64,000 bases of DNA from VRUE01 sp963703335 (GTDB lineage: Bacteria > Actinomycetota > Thermoleophilia > Solirubrobacterales > 70-9). The notes beneath the pieces were generated by a model. It ran no database searches, was not told the origin of the DNA, and was given only the letters and a program-made list of their open reading frames with translations. The stretch covers positions 2,170,001 to 2,234,000 of the forward strand of contig OY969812.1 in NCBI GenBank assembly GCA_963703335.1, read 5' to 3'. Made by a program: the position numbers and the translations under genes. Positions 27,155-34,449 of the stretch are shown piece by piece; within the stretch, counting starts at the first letter, position 1; the number at the start of each line of letters is the position of its first letter.

Positions 27155-27426
27155 TGGGACGCTCGACCAAAAAGGGCCCGTGGGTAGAAGAGGCGCTGAT
27201 GAAGCGCGTCAACGCTATGAACGAGTCCGGCACCAAGCAGATGCTGAAGACCTGGTCGCGCAGTTCGACCATCTTCCCCGACATGGTCGGCCACACGATC
27301 GCCGTCCACGACGGGCGCAAGCACGTTCCGGTCTTCATCTCCGAGTCGATGGTCGGCCACAAGCTGGGCGAGTTCGCCCCGACCCGCACCTTCCGCTCCC
27401 ACTCAGGAACGGGCAAGGGTGAGTAG
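27154..27426 (+). CDS. rpsS: 30S ribosomal protein S19
   Basis: A 90-residue S19 starting MGRSTKKGPWVEEALMKRVN, with TIFPDMVGHTIAVHDGRKHVPV and GEFAPTRTF as the signature. S19 binds the 30S head with S13. ATG overlaps the rplB stop by one base. A longer open frame upstream in this register is only the shadow of rplB. Confidence 0.96.
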   Translation: MGRSTKKGPWVEEALMKRVNAMNESGTKQMLKTWSRSSTIFPDMVGHTIAVHDGRKHVPVFISESMVGHKLGEFAPTRTFRSHSGTGKGE

Positions 27427-27427
27427 C

Positions 27428-27781
27428 GTGGCCGCACCGATCGTCGTTCGCGCCAGCTCCCGCTACGTACGGGTGGCGCCGCGCAAGGCGCGCCTGATCG
27501 CCGACCAAGTGCGCGGGATGCACATCGAGCAAGCCCGTGCGCTGCTCGAGTTCTCCCCTCGCGGCGCTGCCGAGGACATTCGCAAGTTGATCGATTCGGC
27601 TGCTGCCAACGCCGAGAACAATCACGACCTGATCGCTGACGAGATGCGTATTTCCGAGATCACGGTTGACGAAGGACCGACCCTGCGCCGCTACCGGCCA
27701 CGTGCCCTCGGCCGCGCTTCGCGGATCAACAAGCGGACCTGCCACATCGCCGTGGCGCTGAGCCCCGAGGAAGAGGAGTAG
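27428..27781 (+). CDS. rplV: 50S ribosomal protein L22
   Basis: A 117-residue L22 from GTG 27428 (read as MAAPIVVRASSRYVRVAPRK), with AAGGGTGAG just upstream; GTG 27419, 9 bases earlier and inside rpsS, is the alternative. RVAPRKARLIADQVRG and the tunnel loop GPTLRRYRPRALGRASRINKR are typical. It ends in a short Glu-rich tail. Confidence 0.95.
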   Translation: MAAPIVVRASSRYVRVAPRKARLIADQVRGMHIEQARALLEFSPRGAAEDIRKLIDSAAANAENNHDLIADEMRISEITVDEGPTLRRYRPRALGRASRINKRTCHIAVALSPEEEE

Positions 27782-27784
27782 AGG

Positions 27785-28585
27785 ATGGGACAGAAGATCC
27801 ATCCCGGCGGCTTTCGCGTCGGCTACATCCAAGACTGGAAGTCCAACTGGTTTGAGGAGAAAGACTTCTCCGATGTGCTCAACGAGGACCTGAAAATCCG
27901 CGATCACATCGAAAACAAGCTCGCCCACGCGGGGCTGTCCAACATCACGATTGAGCGCCATGGCGAGATCGCGGTGGACATCCACACCGCCCGTCCCGGC
28001 ATCGTGATCGGCAAGTCGGGCTCAGAAGTGGACGCGCTGCGCAAAGACCTGCACAAGCTCACCGGCAAACCGGTCAAGGTGAACATTCGCGAGGTGAAGC
28101 GCCCCGAGCTCGACGCCAAATTGGTCGCCCAGTCGATCGCCGAGCAGCTGCAGAACCGCGTCGCCTTCCGGCGGGCGATGAAACGCGCCCTCACCTCGGC
28201 GATGCGCTCAGGCGCCAAAGGCGTGAAGGTCCAGGTGTCCGGTCGTCTCGGCGGTGCCGAGATGGCGCGCACCGAGGGTTACTCCGACGGCCGCGTGCCG
28301 CTGCACACGTTGCGCGCCAACATCGACTACGGCTTCTTCGAGGCACGGACGACGACCGGTCGGATCGGCGTCAAGTGCTGGATCAACAAGGGCGAGGTAA
28401 TGCCCGAGGGCTTCCGCGATCAACTCACCGACGAGGACAGCGGGCCGCCGCAGGGTGGCCAGCGCGGTGGCCGGCCGGGCGGAGATCGTGGTGGCCGAGG
28501 CGGCGACCGCGGCGGTCGTCCAGGCGGCGGTCGTGGCGGCCCGGGTGGCGGTCGCGGTGGCCAGCGCGGCGGAGGTGGCCGCTGA
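27785..28585 (+). CDS. rpsC: 30S ribosomal protein S3, with Gly/Arg-rich C-terminal tail
   Basis: A 266-residue S3. The KH domain motif GIVIGKSGSEVDALRKDL (about 74-91) and the C-terminal GRLGGAEMARTEGYSDGRVPLHTLRANIDYG are standard. The last ~45 residues are a GGRGGDRGG-type tail, an RGG-like addition beyond the usual ~220-residue length. S3 lines the mRNA entry tunnel. It overlaps rplP by one base. Confidence 0.96.
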   Translation: MGQKIHPGGFRVGYIQDWKSNWFEEKDFSDVLNEDLKIRDHIENKLAHAGLSNITIERHGEIAVDIHTARPGIVIGKSGSEVDALRKDLHKLTGKPVKVNIREVKRPELDAKLVAQSIAEQLQNRVAFRRAMKRALTSAMRSGAKGVKVQVSGRLGGAEMARTEGYSDGRVPLHTLRANIDYGFFEARTTTGRIGVKCWINKGEVMPEGFRDQLTDEDSGPPQGGQRGGRPGGDRGGRGGDRGGRPGGGRGGPGGGRGGQRGGGGR

Positions 28586-29007
28586 TGCTGATGCCGAAGC
28601 GGGTCAAGCACCGCAAGCAGATGCGCGGCCGGATGCGCGGCAACACCAAGGGCGGCAGCACCGTTGCCTTCGGCGAGTACGGGTTGAAGTCGCTCGATCG
28701 CGGCTGGATCACCAACCGCCAGATCGAGGCCGCCCGCGTGGCGATGACCCGCAAGATCAAACGTGGCGGCAAGGTCTGGATCAACGTCTTCCCCGATAAG
28801 CCCTACACCAAGAAGCCCGCCGAGACCCGTATGGGATCGGGCAAGGGCAACCCGGAGGGTTGGGTCGCCGTGATCAAGCCGGGCAAGGTGATGTTCGAGC
28901 TGGCCGGGGTGCCCGAGGATCTCGCCCGCGAGGCGCTGCGACTGGCGGGCCACAAGCTTCCGGTTCGGACAAAGTTCGTGATGCGCGAGGGGGCTGAAGG
29001 ACAGTGA
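28585..29007 (+). CDS. rplP: 50S ribosomal protein L16
   Basis: A 140-residue L16 starting MLMPKRVKHRKQMRGRMRGN; KGNPEGWVAVIKPGKVMFELAGV is the family signature. L16 organises the A-site tRNA region of 23S rRNA. The ATG overlaps the rpsC stop. The longer frame that begins at 28375 is a shadow inside rpsC. The gene overlaps rpmC by 4 bases. Confidence 0.96.
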   Translation: MLMPKRVKHRKQMRGRMRGNTKGGSTVAFGEYGLKSLDRGWITNRQIEAARVAMTRKIKRGGKVWINVFPDKPYTKKPAETRMGSGKGNPEGWVAVIKPGKVMFELAGVPEDLAREALRLAGHKLPVRTKFVMREGAEGQ

Positions 29008-29216
29008 AGGCCGCCGAGGTGCACGACCTCAAAGACGATGAGCTGATCGCCAAACTGATCGAGGCCAAGCAGGAGAAGTTCAACCTGCGTTTCCGGCAGG
29101 CGACCGGCGAGCTGGAGAACACGGCTCGGGTCGGGGTCGCGCGCAGGGACGTTGCCAAGCTGCTGACGGTGGCTCGGGAGCGGGGGATTGACGTTGAGAA
29201 AGAGTTGAAGAGATGA
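29004..29216 (+). CDS. rpmC: 50S ribosomal protein L29
   Basis: A 70-residue two-helix L29 from GTG 29004 (GTGA overlap with the rplP stop). The signature EKFNLRFRQATGELENTARVGVARRDVAKL is complete. It lies near the tunnel exit. It overlaps the rpsQ start by 4 bases (ATGA). Confidence 0.94.
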   Translation: MKAAEVHDLKDDELIAKLIEAKQEKFNLRFRQATGELENTARVGVARRDVAKLLTVARERGIDVEKELKR

Positions 29217-29941
29217 CGGACGACGAGACGAAAAAAGACGAGAGCACAGAGGCTGAGGGTTCAGAGGCCGAGGCTGCGGGTCCTGTCGCGGCAGAGGACT
29301 CCTCGTCCTCGCAAGCTGCGGGCGAGGAGCCCACCGCCACGCCACCCGCAGACGAGGCCGCTGAGTCCAAGGACGAGGCGCCCGCAGACGAGTCTTCCGA
29401 CGCTTCTGATTCTGAGCAGGAGGAGCCCGCTGCGGCTGAGGCGAAGCCTGCTGCCGCCGACGAGGCTCCAGCCGCTGAACCAGATCCTGAGGATGAGTTG
29501 CCTTGGAAGGAGCGGCGGCGGTTGAAGCGCTCTCGGGAGCCGCATAAAGCTGGCCCCACGCTCACTCCTGAGGAAAGAGCTTCTAAGCGAGCTGAAGAGC
29601 GGAAGCTCAAGGCTGCGTCGCGGCGTAAGGAACGGGCTGCGGCGAAAGCTGACAAGACTGCTGGGACGGGCACGCCTGTAGCGGAGAAGGACGCTGTTGC
29701 TGCCAAGATTCGGCAGGGGATCGTTGTTTCTAACAAGGGTGAGAAGTCGATCACTGTGCGGATCGATATTGCTCGGCGGCATCCCACTTACGAGAAGGTC
29801 GTGCGTCGCTCGCGGACCCTGCACGCTCACGACGAGCGGAATGAGGCGGGCGAGGGCGACACCGTGCGAATCGTCGAGACGCGGCCGTTGTCGAAGACGA
29901 AGCGGTGGAGGCTGGTCGAGGTTTTGGAGAAGGCAAAGTGA
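29213..29941 (+). CDS. rpsQ: 30S ribosomal protein S17 fused to a long acidic/basic N-terminal extension
   Basis: The S17 domain is the last ~80 residues: KIRQGIVVSNKGEKSITVRI...HPTYEKVVRRSRTLHAHDE...GDTVRIVETRPLSKTKRWRL. Before it lie 163 extra residues: 1-98 very acidic and Ala/Pro-rich, 99-148 strongly basic (WKERRRLKRSREP...KAASRRKERAAAK). Ordinary S17 is about 80-110 residues. Codons throughout this gene favour GCT, TCT, GTT and CGG, unlike rplN downstream. The only start joined to rpmC is the ATGA overlap at 29213; a start near the S17 domain is not evident. Confidence 0.9.
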   Translation: MTDDETKKDESTEAEGSEAEAAGPVAAEDSSSSQAAGEEPTATPPADEAAESKDEAPADESSDASDSEQEEPAAAEAKPAAADEAPAAEPDPEDELPWKERRRLKRSREPHKAGPTLTPEERASKRAEERKLKAASRRKERAAAKADKTAGTGTPVAEKDAVAAKIRQGIVVSNKGEKSITVRIDIARRHPTYEKVVRRSRTLHAHDERNEAGEGDTVRIVETRPLSKTKRWRLVEVLEKAK

Positions 29942-30309
29942 TCCAGCAGGAGTCCCGATTGAAGGTCGCCGACAACTCCGGCGCCCGCGAAATCCTCTGC
30001 ATCCGCGTCAAGGGCGGATCGCACCGCCGCTATGCCGGCGTCGGCGACGTGATCACGGCGACGGTCAAACAGGCGAGCCCGCAAGGCGGCGTGCGCAAAG
30101 GCGAGGTTGTGCAAGCGGTCGTTGTTCGCACCAAGAAGCAGCTCGGCCGCCCCGACGGCACTTACATCTCCTTTGACGAAAACGCCGCGGTGCTGATCGA
30201 TCCGGCGAGCAATAACCCGCGCGGCACCCGCATCTTCGGCCCCGTTGCCCGCGAGCTGCGCGATCGCAACTTCATGAAAATCATCTCCTTGGCGCCCGAG
30301 GTCCTCTGA
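29938..30309 (+). CDS. rplN: 50S ribosomal protein L14
   Basis: A 123-residue L14 starting at GTG 29938 (MIQQESRLKVADNSGAREIL), overlapping the rpsQ stop by 4 bases. GGSHRRYAGVGDVITATVK and the C-terminal GTRIFGPVARELRDRNFMKIISLAPEVL are typical. L14 lies at the subunit interface. Upstream in-frame starts fall inside rpsQ and are not needed. Confidence 0.96.
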   Translation: MIQQESRLKVADNSGAREILCIRVKGGSHRRYAGVGDVITATVKQASPQGGVRKGEVVQAVVVRTKKQLGRPDGTYISFDENAAVLIDPASNNPRGTRIFGPVARELRDRNFMKIISLAPEVL

Positions 30310-30647
30310 TGGCCAAGGGAATGCGAATCCGCAAAGACGACCAGGTGATGGTGATCGGCGGCAAGGATGCGGGCAAGACCGGCCGCGTCGTGCGGACCGA
30401 GCCGAAGCGCAACCGCGTCTACGTCGAGCACCTCAACATGGTCAAGCGCCACGAACGGCCGCGCTCTGTTAAAGACGCCCAGCGCGGCGGCGACGTCGGC
30501 GGCATCATCGAGAAGGAGGGGCCGATTCACGTCTCCAACGTGATGCTGCTCGACCCCAAAGACAACAAACCGACGCGAGTTGGCGTGCGCCGTGACAAAG
30601 GCGGCAAGCGCGAGCGTTTTGCAAAGCGAAGCGGGGCGACGTTCTAG
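30309..30647 (+). CDS. rplX: 50S ribosomal protein L24
   Basis: A 112-residue L24 with the KOW motif DQVMVIGGKDAGKTGRVVRTEP (about 11-32) and the family segment GGIIEKEGPIHVSNVMLLDP. L24 starts 50S assembly. The ATG overlaps the rplN stop by one base and the stop overlaps the rplE GTG. Confidence 0.95.
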   Translation: MAKGMRIRKDDQVMVIGGKDAGKTGRVVRTEPKRNRVYVEHLNMVKRHERPRSVKDAQRGGDVGGIIEKEGPIHVSNVMLLDPKDNKPTRVGVRRDKGGKRERFAKRSGATF

Positions 30648-31474
30648 TGGAGGCAACCGCCACACCGCAGTCCCAGGCAGCACCGCCGCCGCGCCTGCGC
30701 GAGCGCTACGAGCAGGACGTCCTACCGGCGCTGACCAGCAAGTTCGGCTATTCCACTCCGATGCAGGCTCCGCGCCTGCAGAAGATCACGCTCAACATGG
30801 GCCTCGGCGAGGCGAAGCAGAACGCCAAGATGCTCGAAGCGGCGCAGGGGCAATTGGCGACGATCGCCGGCCAGCAGCCGAGCGTGCGCCGCGCCCGCAA
30901 GTCGATCGCTTCCTTCAAGGTGCGCGAGGGGATGCCGGTCGGCCTCTCGGTGACGCTGCGCCGCGCCCGCATGTGGGAGTTCCTCGACCGTCTCTGCTCG
31001 ATCGCCGTGCCGCGCATCCGCGACTTCCGCGGTCTCAACCCCCGCTCCTTCGACGGTCGCGGCAACTACTCGATGGGGGTCAAGGAGCAGCTGATCTTCC
31101 CCGAAATCGACTACGACTCGATCGACGAGGTGCGCGGCTTGGACGTGACGATCACGACCAGCGCCCAGACCGACGAGGAGGCCTTCGAGCTGCTCCTCGG
31201 GCTGGGGATGCCCTTCGCCAAAGAGGGTCGTCCCGGCAAACCCGATGCCGACATCGAGGCCAAGGAAGCCGCCGAGGAGGAGAAGCGCAAGGAGGAGGCG
31301 CGCCTGCGGGCAGAGGCCGAGCAGGCCGCGCTGGAGCAGCTCAAGGAGGAGAACCCCGAGGCATACGCCAAGCCCGAAACCGAGGAGGCCGGCGAGGAGG
31401 GCGCAGAGCCCGCCGCCGAGGGCGACGAGCAGGCCGAGAGTGCGGCCGGCGAGGAGAATCAGGAGAATGGCTAA
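30647..31474 (+). CDS. rplE: 50S ribosomal protein L5, with acidic C-terminal extension
   Basis: The L5 core (about residues 15-190) includes PRLQKITLNMGLGEAK, GQQPSVRRARKSIASFKVREG and DRLCSIAVPRIRDFRGL. It contacts 5S rRNA and the P-site tRNA elbow. From about 193 the protein continues for ~80 residues as a Glu/Ala-rich helical stretch (AAEEEKRKEEARLRAEAEQA) ending in an acidic tail; normal L5 ends near 180-187. GTG 30647 overlaps the rplX stop. The tail overlaps rpsN by 8 bases. Confidence 0.95.
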   Translation: MEATATPQSQAAPPPRLRERYEQDVLPALTSKFGYSTPMQAPRLQKITLNMGLGEAKQNAKMLEAAQGQLATIAGQQPSVRRARKSIASFKVREGMPVGLSVTLRRARMWEFLDRLCSIAVPRIRDFRGLNPRSFDGRGNYSMGVKEQLIFPEIDYDSIDEVRGLDVTITTSAQTDEEAFELLLGLGMPFAKEGRPGKPDADIEAKEAAEEEKRKEEARLRAEAEQAALEQLKEENPEAYAKPETEEAGEEGAEPAAEGDEQAESAAGEENQENG

Positions 31475-31652
31475 GACTTCGCTGAAGGTGAAGCAGGGCC
31501 GCAAGGCCAAGTTCAAGTCCCGCGAATACAACCGTTGCCGCCGCTGTGGGCGGCCGCGGGCCTACTACCGGAAGTTCGGTCTCTGTCGCATCTGCTTGCG
31601 CGAGGCTGCACACGAGGGGCACATCCCCGGTATGACCAAGTCCAGCTGGTAA
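31467..31652 (+). CDS. rpsN: 30S ribosomal protein S14, zinc-binding (type Z)
   Basis: A 61-residue S14 starting MAKTSLKVKQGRKAKFKSRE. Two CxxC pairs (CRRC and CRIC) make it the zinc-dependent form. It ends HIPGMTKSSW, the family C-terminus. The ATG lies inside the end of rplE with AGGAG just upstream; larger upstream frames are shadows of rplE. Confidence 0.96.
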   Translation: MAKTSLKVKQGRKAKFKSREYNRCRRCGRPRAYYRKFGLCRICLREAAHEGHIPGMTKSSW

Positions 31653-31686
31653 CAGCGACCACCAACCAAACGATCACGAAGAGAAA

Positions 31687-32082
31687 ATGCTTACCGACCC
31701 AATAGCCGACTACCTGACCCGGATTCGCAATGCGCTTGGTTCCGGCCACGACGAGGTGGAGATTCCCGCCTCGCGGCTGAAGCTGGAGATGTCGCGGATC
31801 CTCAAGGAGCAGGGCTACATCCTTGACTTCGGCAAGCAGCCGGCGCGCGTCGGCGAGGCGATCAAGATCCGCCTCAAGTACACGGAGGATCGCCGCCCGG
31901 TGATCGCTGGACTGGAGCGGATCTCGCGCCCGGGCCGACGCCGCTACGTCGACCACAAGGAAGTTCCCCGTGTGGACGGCGGTACCGGCACCGCGATCGT
32001 CAGCACCTCGGTCGGCGTGATGACCGGCCACGAAGCGAAGGCGAAGGGCGTCGGCGGCGAGGTTGTCGCCTACGTCTGGTGA
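31687..32082 (+). CDS. rpsH: 30S ribosomal protein S8
   Basis: A 131-residue S8, starting MLTDPIADYLTRIRNALGSG, with the C-terminal signature GTGTAIVSTSVGVMTGHEAKAKGVGGEVVAYVW (TSxGxMT type). It binds the central domain of 16S rRNA and in E. coli represses the spc operon. It follows a 34-base gap after rpsN, the longest in this stretch, with GAAGAG before the ATG. Confidence 0.96.
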   Translation: MLTDPIADYLTRIRNALGSGHDEVEIPASRLKLEMSRILKEQGYILDFGKQPARVGEAIKIRLKYTEDRRPVIAGLERISRPGRRRYVDHKEVPRVDGGTGTAIVSTSVGVMTGHEAKAKGVGGEVVAYVW

Positions 32083-32089
32083 GCGAGCA

Positions 32090-32623
32090 ATGAGCCGGAT
32101 CGGAAGAAAGCCAATCAGCGTGCCCGATGCCGTCAGCATCGAGGTCGCGCCTGGCCGCGTCGCCGTCAAGGGCCCCAAGGGGGAGTTGACGCAGGTTCTC
32201 TCGACCGACATGAAGGTCGAGCAATCCGACGGGGTCCTGACCGTCGAGCGCCCGACCAACCGGGGCGAGCACCGCGCCCTGCACGGGCTGACGCGCAGCC
32301 TGATCGCCAACATGGTCGAGGGTGTCACCGATGGCTTCGAGAAGCGCCTCGAGATCCAGGGCGTCGGTTACCGCGCCCAGCTGAAGGGGAAGAACCTCGA
32401 GCTGGCGCTCGGTTACTCGCACCCAGTTGCGATCGAGGCGCCGGAGGGGATCGAGTTCGAGGTTCCGCAGCCGACCGAGATCGTCGTGCGCGGCATCGAC
32501 AAGCAGCTTGTCGGCCAGGTCGCCGCGGATATCCGCAAGCGCCGGCCCCCCGAGCCTTACAAGGGCAAGGGCATCCGCTACCGCGGCGAGCACGTGATGC
32601 GCAAGGTGGGTAAGCGCGCATGA
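32090..32623 (+). CDS. rplF: 50S ribosomal protein L6
   Basis: A 177-residue L6 starting MSRIGRKPISVPDAVSIEVA; the second-domain signature RKRRPPEPYKGKGIRYRGEHVMRKVGK is intact. L6 lies near the factor-binding site. The ATG at 32090 is preferred because it begins the conserved MSRIG; a start at 32063 would overlap rpsH. It overlaps rplR by 4 bases. Confidence 0.96.
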   Translation: MSRIGRKPISVPDAVSIEVAPGRVAVKGPKGELTQVLSTDMKVEQSDGVLTVERPTNRGEHRALHGLTRSLIANMVEGVTDGFEKRLEIQGVGYRAQLKGKNLELALGYSHPVAIEAPEGIEFEVPQPTEIVVRGIDKQLVGQVAADIRKRRPPEPYKGKGIRYRGEHVMRKVGKRA

Positions 32624-32973
32624 CGGTCGTCACCAAGAGGCAGGCCCGCCTGCGCCGCCGCCGCCGTGTCCGCGCTCGCGTGACCGGAACGACGGAGCGT
32701 CCGCGGCTGTCCGTCTACCGCTCGAACCGCGGCGTCTTCGCGCAGCTGATCGACGACGGCAAGGGCCACACGGTCGCCGCCGTCAACTGGATCGAGCCGG
32801 AGCTGCGCAAGCTCTCCGCCTCGGAGCAGGCCAAGCGTGCCGGCGAGCTGCTGGCCGAGCGCGGCAAGGCAGCCGGAGTCGAGACCTGCGTCTTCGATCG
32901 CGGCGGCTACCAGTACCACGGTCGGGTCAAGGCCCTCGCCGAGGGAGCACGAGAGGGAGGGCTGGTCTTCTAG
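32620..32973 (+). CDS. rplR: 50S ribosomal protein L18
   Basis: A 117-residue L18 that binds 5S rRNA. The basic N-terminus RQARLRRRRRVRARVTGTTERPRLSVYRSNRGVFAQLIDD and the C-terminal FDRGGYQYHGRVKALAEGAREGGL are typical. The ATG overlaps the rplF stop (ATGA). Confidence 0.95.
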   Translation: MTVVTKRQARLRRRRRVRARVTGTTERPRLSVYRSNRGVFAQLIDDGKGHTVAAVNWIEPELRKLSASEQAKRAGELLAERGKAAGVETCVFDRGGYQYHGRVKALAEGAREGGLVF

Positions 32974-32996
32974 TCCGCTACCTTGGACCGCTCGCT

Positions 32997-33788
32997 ATGA
33001 AGGGAATGGACACAACCAACGTCGAGACGGTGAGCCCGCGCGGGCTTGACCTGCAGGAGCGCGTGATCGAGATCAACCGCGTCGCCAAGGTGGTCAAGGG
33101 CGGCCGGCGCTTTTCTTTCACCGCCCTCGTCGCTGTCGGCGACGAAGAGGGTGTGGTCGGGATCGGCTACGGCAAGGCGCGCGAGGTGCCGCTGGCGATC
33201 CAGAAGGGCGTCGAGAACGCCCGCAAGGACTTGATCCGCATCCCCAAATACGGCCAGACGATCACCCACAAGATCATCGGCCGCTTTGGCGCCGGGCACG
33301 TCGTGCTGCGCCCGGCAAGCCCCGGTACCGGGGTGATTGCCGGCGGCGGCGTGCGGGCGGTGCTCGAGCTGGGGGGCGTCAAGGATGTGCTGACCAAGAG
33401 CATTGGGACGCAGAATCCGATCAACCTCGTCAAGGCCACAATGGATGGGTTGATCCGTCTTCGAAGGCCTGAGGAGGTTGCCGAGCTTCGTGGGCTGACT
33501 GTCGCTCAGGTCCTTGGTGTCCAGAAGAGCAACGGGGCTTCTGCTGAGGGCTCAGAGGCAGTGCCCGCGGGTCCTGTCGCCGCAGGGGACCCACCGCCTC
33601 CTGCGGTCGCTAAAGCGTCCTCGGAGGCGGTCCCCCCTGCGACGCCACCCGCGGACGACACGTCTGAGGCTCAGGGGCAAAGCGCTGAACCGGCTACCGC
33701 GACGGCCGAGACAGAGGCCGCCGAGGAGCCGAAAGCTGGGGAGCCTGTTGCCGAGGAGGCCAAACCCGCTGAGGAGTCGTCCTCATGA
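32997..33788 (+). CDS. rpsE: 30S ribosomal protein S5, with low-complexity C-terminal tail
   Basis: The S5 core runs from LDLQERVIEINRVAKVVKGGRR through the signature GYGKAREVPLAIQKGVENARKDL and GTGVIAGGGVRAVLELGGVKDVLTKSIG. The core ends near residue 175. About 88 further residues form a Pro/Ala/Glu-rich tail (ordinary S5 is about 165). From about 33430 codon use changes to T- and G-ending forms, continuing through rpmD. Start ATG 32997; ATG 33006 is an alternative. The stop overlaps rpmD. Confidence 0.95.
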   Translation: MKGMDTTNVETVSPRGLDLQERVIEINRVAKVVKGGRRFSFTALVAVGDEEGVVGIGYGKAREVPLAIQKGVENARKDLIRIPKYGQTITHKIIGRFGAGHVVLRPASPGTGVIAGGGVRAVLELGGVKDVLTKSIGTQNPINLVKATMDGLIRLRRPEEVAELRGLTVAQVLGVQKSNGASAEGSEAVPAGPVAAGDPPPPAVAKASSEAVPPATPPADDTSEAQGQSAEPATATAETEAAEEPKAGEPVAEEAKPAEESSS

Positions 33789-33952
33789 CGATCAAGCAGG
33801 TTCGGTCTGCTAACGGAAGCAATCCGGCTCAGAAAGCGACGCTTAGGGCGCTTGGGCTGGGGCGGATCGGGAAGGCTGTGGAGCGGAAGGATTCTCCGCA
33901 GTTGAAGGGGCAGCTTGCTGTTGTCTCCCATTTGGTTGAGGTGGATGGCTGA
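33785..33952 (+). CDS. rpmD: 50S ribosomal protein L30
   Basis: A 55-residue L30 starting MTIKQVRSANGSNPAQKATL, followed by RALGLGRIGKAVERKDSPQL, the standard family pattern. It overlaps rpsE (ATGA) and rplO (one base). Its codon style (CTT, GCT, GGG, CGG, TTG) differs from genes farther up and downstream but agrees with the adjoining tail of rpsE and head of rplO. Confidence 0.95.
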   Translation: MTIKQVRSANGSNPAQKATLRALGLGRIGKAVERKDSPQLKGQLAVVSHLVEVDG

Positions 33953-34449
33953 TGGCTGAGACGCCTCGTTCTGAGGAGATTGGGCTGCACAACCTGAGGC
34001 CGAAGCCGTCTTCACGCAAGCCGCGTAAGCGGTTGGGGCGGGGCGAGGGCTCGGGGCTGGGGAAGACCTCCGGTCGCGGGCACAAGGGCGCGGGGTCGCG
34101 CTCCGGGTCCAAACGCAAGGCCAATTACGAAGGCGGCCAGAACCCGATCCACATGCGGATGCGAAAGCTCCGTGGCCCGCACAAAAAGCAGTCGATGCCG
34201 TTTGAGAACTTCAGGACCAAGTCGCAGCCCGTCAACCTCGCCGACCTCGAGGAGCGCTTCGATGCCGACGCCGAGGTCACGCCCGAGACCCTGAAGGAGA
34301 AGGGTCTCGCCAAGCGCTCGGATCCGGTGAAGATCCTCGCTCGCGGGGAGATCTCCAAGAAGCTGACGGTCAAAGCTCACGCCTTCAGCGCAGCCGCCAA
34401 GGAGAAGATAGAAGCGGCTGGCGGTTCCTGCCACACTCTGGAGCCCTAA
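33952..34449 (+). CDS. rplO: 50S ribosomal protein L15
   Basis: A 165-residue L15. The N-terminal rRNA-binding part KRLGRGEGSGLGKTSGRGHKGAGSRSG is typical, with the C-terminal domain ending KIEAAGGSCHTLEP. The first ~35 codons keep the T/G-ending style of rpmD and then switch to the C-ending style of the operon. It shares one base with the rpmD stop and one with the secY start. Confidence 0.95.
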   Translation: MAETPRSEEIGLHNLRPKPSSRKPRKRLGRGEGSGLGKTSGRGHKGAGSRSGSKRKANYEGGQNPIHMRMRKLRGPHKKQSMPFENFRTKSQPVNLADLEERFDADAEVTPETLKEKGLAKRSDPVKILARGEISKKLTVKAHAFSAAAKEKIEAAGGSCHTLEP

